From Thiotrichales bacterium (lineage in GTDB: Bacteria > Pseudomonadota > Gammaproteobacteria > Francisellales > CACEW01): a stretch of DNA of 17,389 nucleotides. Of the stretch, positions 13,810-17,389 are shown piece after piece (position 1 is the first letter of the stretch; each line of letters starts with the position of its first letter). Below the pieces are notes generated by a model that did no database searches, was not told the DNA's origin, and worked only from the letters and a program-made list of their open reading frames with translations. Location of the stretch: contig JAHFRR010000017.1 of NCBI GenBank assembly GCA_023266165.1, positions 1 through 17,389 of the forward strand. The letters are read 5' to 3'. The position numbers and the translations under genes are program-made.

Positions 13810-14520
13810 ATGAATGAGGCTCAGCAAGATACTATCCAACTCGAGCAGAGCTGGAAGGCCTTGCTATTAGAGGAATTTTCGCAGCCTTATATGCAGGATT
13901 TAAAAAAATTTTTGTACGCTGAAAAAAGCCTAGGAAAGGCGATCTACCCTACAGGTAAGCAGATCTTCAACGCCTTGAACTCAACGCCATTGGATCAAGT
14001 GCGTGTGGTAATTCTAGGCCAGGATCCCTATCATAACCCGGGTCAGGCGCATGGATTGTGCTTCTCTGTCCAGCCAGGCGTGGCGATTCCACCTTCTTTG
14101 AAAAATATTTACCAAGAACTGCAGACTGATCTGGGGCTCTTGATACCTACGCATGGCTATCTGCAATCTTGGGCAGACCAAGGGGTGCTGCTGCTCAACA
14201 GTGTGCTCACGGTGGAAGCCTATAAAGCTGCATCGCATCAGGGACGTGGCTGGGAGACCTTCACCGACCAGATTATTAAACATCTGAATCAACAGCGCGA
14301 GCACCTAGTATTTTTACTGTGGGGCTCTTATGCAGAAAGAAAAGGGGCGATGATCGATCGCTCTAAGCACTGTATTTTGACAGCACCTCATCCTTCACCG
14401 CTATCCGCCTATCGCGGGTTTTTAGGATGCCGCCATTTTTCTCAAGCCAATGCCTATTTAAGCAAGCACCAACAGCCACCCATTGACTGGTCATTACCTC
14501 AGAGCGTCCATCATGTCTGA
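13810..14520 (+). CDS. ung: Uracil-DNA glycosylase, family 1
   Basis: A 236-residue family 1 uracil-DNA glycosylase (E. coli 229), which removes uracil from DNA to begin base-excision repair. Motif A GQDPYHNPGQAHGLCFSV (70-87) carries the water-activating D72. LLLNSVLTVE (127-136) contains the uracil-binding N130. HPSPLSAYRGFLGCRHFSQAN (194-214) holds H194 and the DNA-intercalation loop. The ATG at 13810 follows the strongest ribosome site in the window, AGGAGGT. Its last eight bases overlap the start of the HIT-family gene (ATGTCTGA), so the two are translationally coupled. Confidence 0.97.
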   Translation: MNEAQQDTIQLEQSWKALLLEEFSQPYMQDLKKFLYAEKSLGKAIYPTGKQIFNALNSTPLDQVRVVILGQDPYHNPGQAHGLCFSVQPGVAIPPSLKNIYQELQTDLGLLIPTHGYLQSWADQGVLLLNSVLTVEAYKAASHQGRGWETFTDQIIKHLNQQREHLVFLLWGSYAERKGAMIDRSKHCILTAPHPSPLSAYRGFLGCRHFSQANAYLSKHQQPPIDWSLPQSVHHV

Positions 14521-14920
14521 GTTTAGGGTGCATGAGCGTTTGGCGCAAGACAGCGTATGGGTTGCTGATCTTCCCCTCTCGCAGATCAGAGTGATGAACA
14601 ATCGCGACTTCCCCTGGATTCTTTTGGTGCCCAAAGTACCCGAGATCTCAGAATTTTTTGAACTGCCTGATAAGGTTCAAATCTCTTTAATCCAAGAAAT
14701 CAGTGTGATCAGCAGGCTTTTGAAAGAAATCACCCAGTGCCACAAGATCAATGTCGCTTGGCTTGGCAATCAAGTACCACAATTGCATATTCACATCATT
14801 GCCAGAAAAATCACAGATCACGCGTGGCCCAATCCCGTATGGGGGCAGGGCGCTCACCCCTATGAACCGCAGGAGTTAGCTGGGTTGATAGCGGGCATCC
14901 AGCAGAGATTGAAAACTTAA
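14513..14920 (+). CDS. HIT-family protein (histidine triad nucleotide hydrolase-like)
   Basis: A 135-residue HIT protein. The family binds nucleotides and hydrolyses phosphoanhydride or phosphoramidate bonds, for example in dinucleoside polyphosphates. The core QLHIHIIARK (90-99) replaces the first His of HxHxHxx with Gln, leaving H92 and H94. This variant, with NVAWLGN before it and AWPNPVWG after it, is how I remember the short gammaproteobacterial HIT group, so it is probably a subfamily feature, not decay. The FPWILLVPKVPEISEFFEL segment (33-51) is also typical. The ATG at 14513 is chosen over upstream frame extension because it overlaps the ung stop in the ATGTCTGA coupling arrangement. 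The true substrate is unknown. Confidence 0.85.
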   Translation: MSEFRVHERLAQDSVWVADLPLSQIRVMNNRDFPWILLVPKVPEISEFFELPDKVQISLIQEISVISRLLKEITQCHKINVAWLGNQVPQLHIHIIARKITDHAWPNPVWGQGAHPYEPQELAGLIAGIQQRLKT

Positions 14921-14921
14921 A

Positions 14922-14946
14922 ACGGGATTCCGCTTGGAATGCCCGT
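14922..14946. other. Stem-loop between the HIT gene and kdsD
   Basis: ACGGGATTCC (14922-14931) pairs with GGAATGCCCGT (14936-14946) over ten pairs with one bulged G and a GCTT loop. There is no T-run on the plus strand, so read-through into kdsD is likely; it may act as a processing or stability element. Confidence 0.4.
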
Positions 14947-14967
14947 CACAACAGGAGAAAGATATCC

Positions 14968-15936
14968 ATGGCCACTGATTATTTTCGCCATGCCCGAGAA
15001 GTCATTGAAATTGAGCAAAAGGCTATCTCAAACCTACTGCCTCATATCGCACAGCCTTTTAATGCCGCCTGCACGCTGCTACAACACTGCGAGGGTAAAA
15101 TTGTCGTCCTAGGGATGGGTAAGTCAGGGCATATCGGCAGTAAAATTGCTGCAACCCTGGCAAGCACAGGGAGCCCGGCCTTCGCTGTGAATGCGGCGGA
15201 AGCCAGCCACGGGGATCTGGGGATGATTGGGCCCAAAGACGTGGTGTTGGCACTGTCTAACTCAGGGGCGACAGCGGAGCTCATGAACCTGGTGCCTTTG
15301 TTCAAGCGCCTGAAAATTCCTGTGATCAGCATGACAGGAAATCCAGAGTCCCCGCTGGCAAAAGCGTCTCAGGTGCATTTGTGGGTGAATATTGAAAAAG
15401 AGGCTTGCCCTTTAAATTTGGCACCCACCGCAAGTACCACAGCTGCTTTGGTTTTGGGTGATGCTTTGGCGGTGGCATTGTTGAGTGTGAGAGGCTTTAC
15501 ACGAGAGGATTTTGCGCTGTCCCACCCAGGTGGGGCTTTGGGTAAACGCTTGCTTTTGACCGTGGGAGATTTGATGCATCAGGGTGCCAAAATTCCTCAA
15601 GTGCCTTTAGAAGCCACGCTGCATGAGGCTTTAATGGAAATGACGAAGAAGACGCTGGGCATGACCACCATTGTGGATCTTCAAGGGCATTTGATGGGGG
15701 TCTTCACGGATGGAGATTTACGCCGGTTTTTTGAGTCTGAACGCCCCCTGCAAGGCACAAAAATTCAGGAGATTATGACCCATTCACCCAAAACAGTCTC
15801 CCCTTCGCTCTTAGCCTTTGATGCACTGGAACGCATGGAGCTCTCCAAAATCACCGTGCTGGTCGCCGTCAATGAAAAGAAGCAGGTGATGGGCGTGCTA
15901 CACCTGCATTCTGTCCTCACTTCAGGGATTATTTAG
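14968..15936 (+). CDS. kdsD: D-arabinose 5-phosphate isomerase
   Basis: A 322-residue enzyme (E. coli KdsD 328) that interconverts ribulose 5-phosphate and arabinose 5-phosphate, the first step toward KDO for lipopolysaccharide. The SIS domain (about 40-175) has GMGKSGHIGSKIAATLASTG with K52, AEASHGDLGMI with H81, ALSNSGATAEL, and the downstream FALSHPGGALGKRLL with H186. Two CBS domains follow (about 203-262 and 268-322), each with a typical TDGDLRR or equivalent strand pattern. AGGAG (14953-14957) precedes the ATG by 10 bases. Its end overlaps the convergent membrane protein gene by 15 bases. It implies an LPS-bearing Gram-negative host. Confidence 0.96.
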   Translation: MATDYFRHAREVIEIEQKAISNLLPHIAQPFNAACTLLQHCEGKIVVLGMGKSGHIGSKIAATLASTGSPAFAVNAAEASHGDLGMIGPKDVVLALSNSGATAELMNLVPLFKRLKIPVISMTGNPESPLAKASQVHLWVNIEKEACPLNLAPTASTTAALVLGDALAVALLSVRGFTREDFALSHPGGALGKRLLLTVGDLMHQGAKIPQVPLEATLHEALMEMTKKTLGMTTIVDLQGHLMGVFTDGDLRRFFESERPLQGTKIQEIMTHSPKTVSPSLLAFDALERMELSKITVLVAVNEKKQVMGVLHLHSVLTSGII

Positions 15937-16983
15937 AAGGCCCCCTGGAACCTCCAGATAATCCTCTCTTCTGGCTTCTAAGCTTCTGCAAGAAGCACTG
16001 AAGCTCTTAAGGTTATCGCTTCCCGCAAGGACGGCAGTTGCCGCTCGATAGTGGCACTGTGTCACCTCTTCCCCAGCCTGTACTACTTGAATAGAGGGCT
16101 TGAGATTGCTGATGGTTGCTGTCAACAAAGCACCGAGTGTAGGAATGGAAGTTTTAAGACTCAGTCCATCCCCTGCCTCAATCACAAAAAGGGTTGTTGT
16201 GAGGCTAATCAGGTTCACGGCAAAGACGGCGAGCGCTGCAGCAACCTTTCGCATTGTGGGGCGTTGATAGAGGTCTGAGAGGCAGGTGCTCAGTGTCTTG
16301 ATGCCCTCTACATTGCCCATGGTCGCTAAGAGGTTGATGGGCAAATGCAAAAGCAGGGTGAGCTCAAGATTTTGTCCATATAACATTTGGAAAAGAGCGT
16401 TTAATCCAGAGGATTCTGGATGGTTTTCATAAAAACGAAAGGCTGCGGTTCCTGCAACATCAACCATTCCAAGCCCCATGAGCGTAGCGAGTAGAAACAG
16501 CAGGCGTTCTTGTCGACTACCATTTTTCATGACATCAACAGCAGCTCTCAACATTTTGGGGCCCAAAACACCAATAGGAAACACATAGCTCAGCTGGTAG
16601 AGCAGGGCGAGTATGGTTTTAAACACTGCATCCAGAGATTGCGTGAGAGGGAGTGTTTCAAGAGCGAGATAAACATTGGTATAGAGATAACCCGTAGAAA
16701 GGGCAGCCACTGAAAAAGAAAGGGTCAGCTCTGCTTTCTCCATCAGGGTTTCTGGCGCTTGCGCTTGTTGCACAGGGTTTGCATGAAAGACAGCATTGGT
16801 GAGCCCATTGAGAATAGCCGCCGTGCAAGCAAGCCCCGCGCCCACGATGGCCGTGCTTGCAAAACCCAGTTCCATATACCCTGTGAGGGCACCCAAAACT
16901 GTCACGGCAACGGCGGTTTGTTTAAGGCTTGGCCGTGAAACGCTGGATACATAATTTCGCATAGATTCAAAATAAAACATCAT
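15922..16983 (-). CDS. Polytopic membrane protein of unknown function
   Basis: I do not recognise this family. The 353 residues contain about eight hydrophobic segments, among them QTAVAVTVLGALTGYMELGF, TAIVGAGLACTAAILNGLTN, LTLSFSVAALSTGYLYTNVY, LLFLLATLMGLGMVDVAGTA and VAAALAVFAVNLISLTTTLF. A hydrophilic tail of about 60 residues follows, which may be cytoplasmic. The frame is open to 17040, but the extra codons translate a degenerate dispersed repeat (LDFRLRAHDIQK), so the start is put at 16983 (or the next codon, 16980), after GGAG at 16991-16988. The stop region overlaps kdsD. The upstream leader on the minus strand has a strong promoter and attenuator-like features that probably control it. 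Confidence 0.7.
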   Translation of the reverse strand: MMFYFESMRNYVSSVSRPSLKQTAVAVTVLGALTGYMELGFASTAIVGAGLACTAAILNGLTNAVFHANPVQQAQAPETLMEKAELTLSFSVAALSTGYLYTNVYLALETLPLTQSLDAVFKTILALLYQLSYVFPIGVLGPKMLRAAVDVMKNGSRQERLLFLLATLMGLGMVDVAGTAAFRFYENHPESSGLNALFQMLYGQNLELTLLLHLPINLLATMGNVEGIKTLSTCLSDLYQRPTMRKVAAALAVFAVNLISLTTTLFVIEAGDGLSLKTSIPTLGALLTATISNLKPSIQVVQAGEEVTQCHYRAATAVLAGSDNLKSFSASCRSLEARREDYLEVPGGLLNNP

Positions 16984-16995
16984 AAAACTCCATTT

Positions 16996-17028
16996 CTGGA
17001 TGTCATGCGCGCGAAGGCGAAAATCCAG
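16996..17028. repeat. Degenerate copy of a dispersed CTGGAT...ATCCAG palindromic repeat
   Basis: CTGGAT and ATCCAG bracket a core TGTCATGCGCGCGAAGGCGA. I recognise this as a decayed form of a common interspersed repeat with the pattern TGTCATTCCCGCGAAGGCGG-GAATCCAG. Here the central hairpin has lost pairing. It lies in the leader of the membrane protein gene. Confidence 0.55.
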
Positions 17029-17089
17029 AGTTGCTATCAATGAATAAGGGGATTAAAAGAGAGACGAGGGGGGTAGAATAAGATTTGGC

Positions 17090-17140
17090 TTAGCGCCAAA
17101 AATAAAAATTAAAAAAAGGAGCGCGAAAATATTGTTTCAT
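17090..17140 (-). CDS. Candidate 16-residue leader peptide rich in Phe/Tyr/Trp
   Basis: The reading frame gives MKQYFRAPFFNFYFWR and TAA. Five Phe, two Tyr and one Trp in 16 residues recall the phe operon leader peptides. AGGGAG (17151-17146) lies five bases before the ATG. It sits about 48 bases downstream of the predicted transcript start and overlaps the terminator-like hairpin, whose 5' strand includes the ribosome site and whose 3' strand is inside the peptide codons. T-rich DNA makes TTT codons likely by chance, so this is a candidate only. The downstream gene is not an obvious aromatic amino-acid gene. Confidence 0.4.
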   Translation of the reverse strand: MKQYFRAPFFNFYFWR

Positions 17141-17149
17141 GATCGCTCC
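17111..17149 (-). terminator. Hairpin with U-run in the leader of the membrane protein gene
   Basis: On the minus strand GGAGCG (17149-17144) pairs with CGCTCC (17123-17118) around a 20-base loop and is followed by seven T residues (17117-17111). The stem is short but the T-run is strong. It would end transcripts begun at about 17188, giving an RNA of roughly 75-80 bases, or act as an attenuator before the membrane protein gene. Confidence 0.5.
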
Positions 17150-17194
17150 CTAACATGGATGGATTTGTGGGATGCATTGCGCATCTCTTTTTTC

Positions 17195-17222
17195 ATTCTA
17201 TCAAATAAATGCTATCTGTCAA
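17195..17222 (-). promoter_or_regulatory. Strong minus-strand promoter
   Basis: TTGACA (17222-17217) and TAGAAT (17200-17195) are spaced by 16 bases, the best sigma-70-type match noticed in the window. Transcription would begin near 17188. The first transcribed bases can form a small hairpin, GATGC/GCATC (17185-17171), before the leader peptide. Confidence 0.65.
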
Positions 17223-17268
17223 TATTTTTTTAATAATTTTTTAAAAAGAACTTTATAGGCAAAGGCTA

Positions 17269-17389
17269 TGTCAACCCAAAGTTAAAATGTCCGCTTTTGT
17301 CCAAAGTTAAAATGTCCGCTTTTGTCCAAAGTTAAAATGTCCGCTTGTAACAGGCAAATGATTTGCAGTTTTGTTATTTTGAGATTTGC
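17269..17389. mobile_element. Probable end of an IS21-like insertion sequence (continues past right edge)
   Basis: After a TG at 17269-17270, a 25-base unit containing CAAAGTTAAAATGTCCGC repeats in tandem at 17276-17300 and 17301-17325, with a partial third copy at 17326-17346. Multiple short direct repeats at the ends are typical of IS21-family elements, and I associate this repeat core with them, but no transposase is inside the window. Confidence 0.5.

Noticed and set aside
14483..14512. Upstream extension of the HIT-family gene by 10 codons
   Set aside because: The extension lies inside ung and has no family similarity; ATG at 14513 gives the standard ATG/TGA overlap.
14922..14946. Hairpin after the HIT gene considered as an intrinsic terminator
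   Set aside because: No T-run follows on the plus strand, and kdsD starts only 21 bases later in the same direction.
17276..17346. Tandem repeats considered as a CRISPR array
   Set aside because: The copies are directly adjacent with no unique spacers; the pattern fits IS terminal repeats.

Overview
The window looks like the chromosome of a gammaproteobacterium with a host-associated, Legionellales-like lifestyle. Conserved housekeeping genes (rnhA, an MltD-type transglycosylase, mscS, tadA, ung, kdsD) surround a block with two large proteins that resemble secreted effectors. One of these is a 1391-residue ankyrin protein. Palindromic repeats, a gene remnant and an insertion-sequence end are scattered between genes. 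The lineage is inferred from gene content and protein style, not from a search.

Layout, left to right. Bases 1-395 (minus) hold the start of a class II Fic AMP-transferase that runs off the left edge. Its promoter and start codon are covered by five copies of a TTTATCGGC box at an 11-bp period. A tRNA-Pro(GGG) gene (546-622) follows and sits directly in front of an AzgA-type purine permease (661-1926), which converges on and overlaps rnhA (1908-2363, minus). A plus-strand run, probably one operon, goes mltD-like transglycosylase (2455), mscS (3355), two overlapping PapD-like periplasmic chaperone paralogues (4241, 5034) and tadA (5754-6212).

Bases 6259-12950 form an accessory island. The minus-strand ankyrin protein carries a central region with the R...S...ExE order of ADP-ribosyltransferases, and its last codons come from a dispersed GC-rich repeat. 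Next come a 118-bp near-perfect palindrome and a decapitated psd remnant (10766-10966). Then comes a plus-strand 634-residue protein with its own good promoter, built from three diverged copies of one module. Both large proteins have Pro/Ser/Lys-rich linkers with basic clusters and share an I-x-W motif at the start of a module, so they may have a common modular origin.

Bases 13074-15936 are a housekeeping stretch: an exported Cache/PDC-like protein, ung overlapping a HIT-family gene, then kdsD. KdsD overlaps convergently with a minus-strand polytopic membrane protein (15922-16983). Upstream of that protein lies a consensus-like promoter, a 16-codon ORF rich in Phe, Tyr and Trp, and a hairpin with a U-run that pairs with the ORF's own ribosome binding site. 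This has the arrangement of an attenuator. The right edge holds three tandem 25-bp repeats that look like the end of an IS21-like insertion sequence continuing outside the window.

The best candidates for something undescribed are the possible ART core of the ankyrin protein, the triple-module protein, the Fic operator array and the aromatic leader peptide/terminator. None could be tested by search or folding here.
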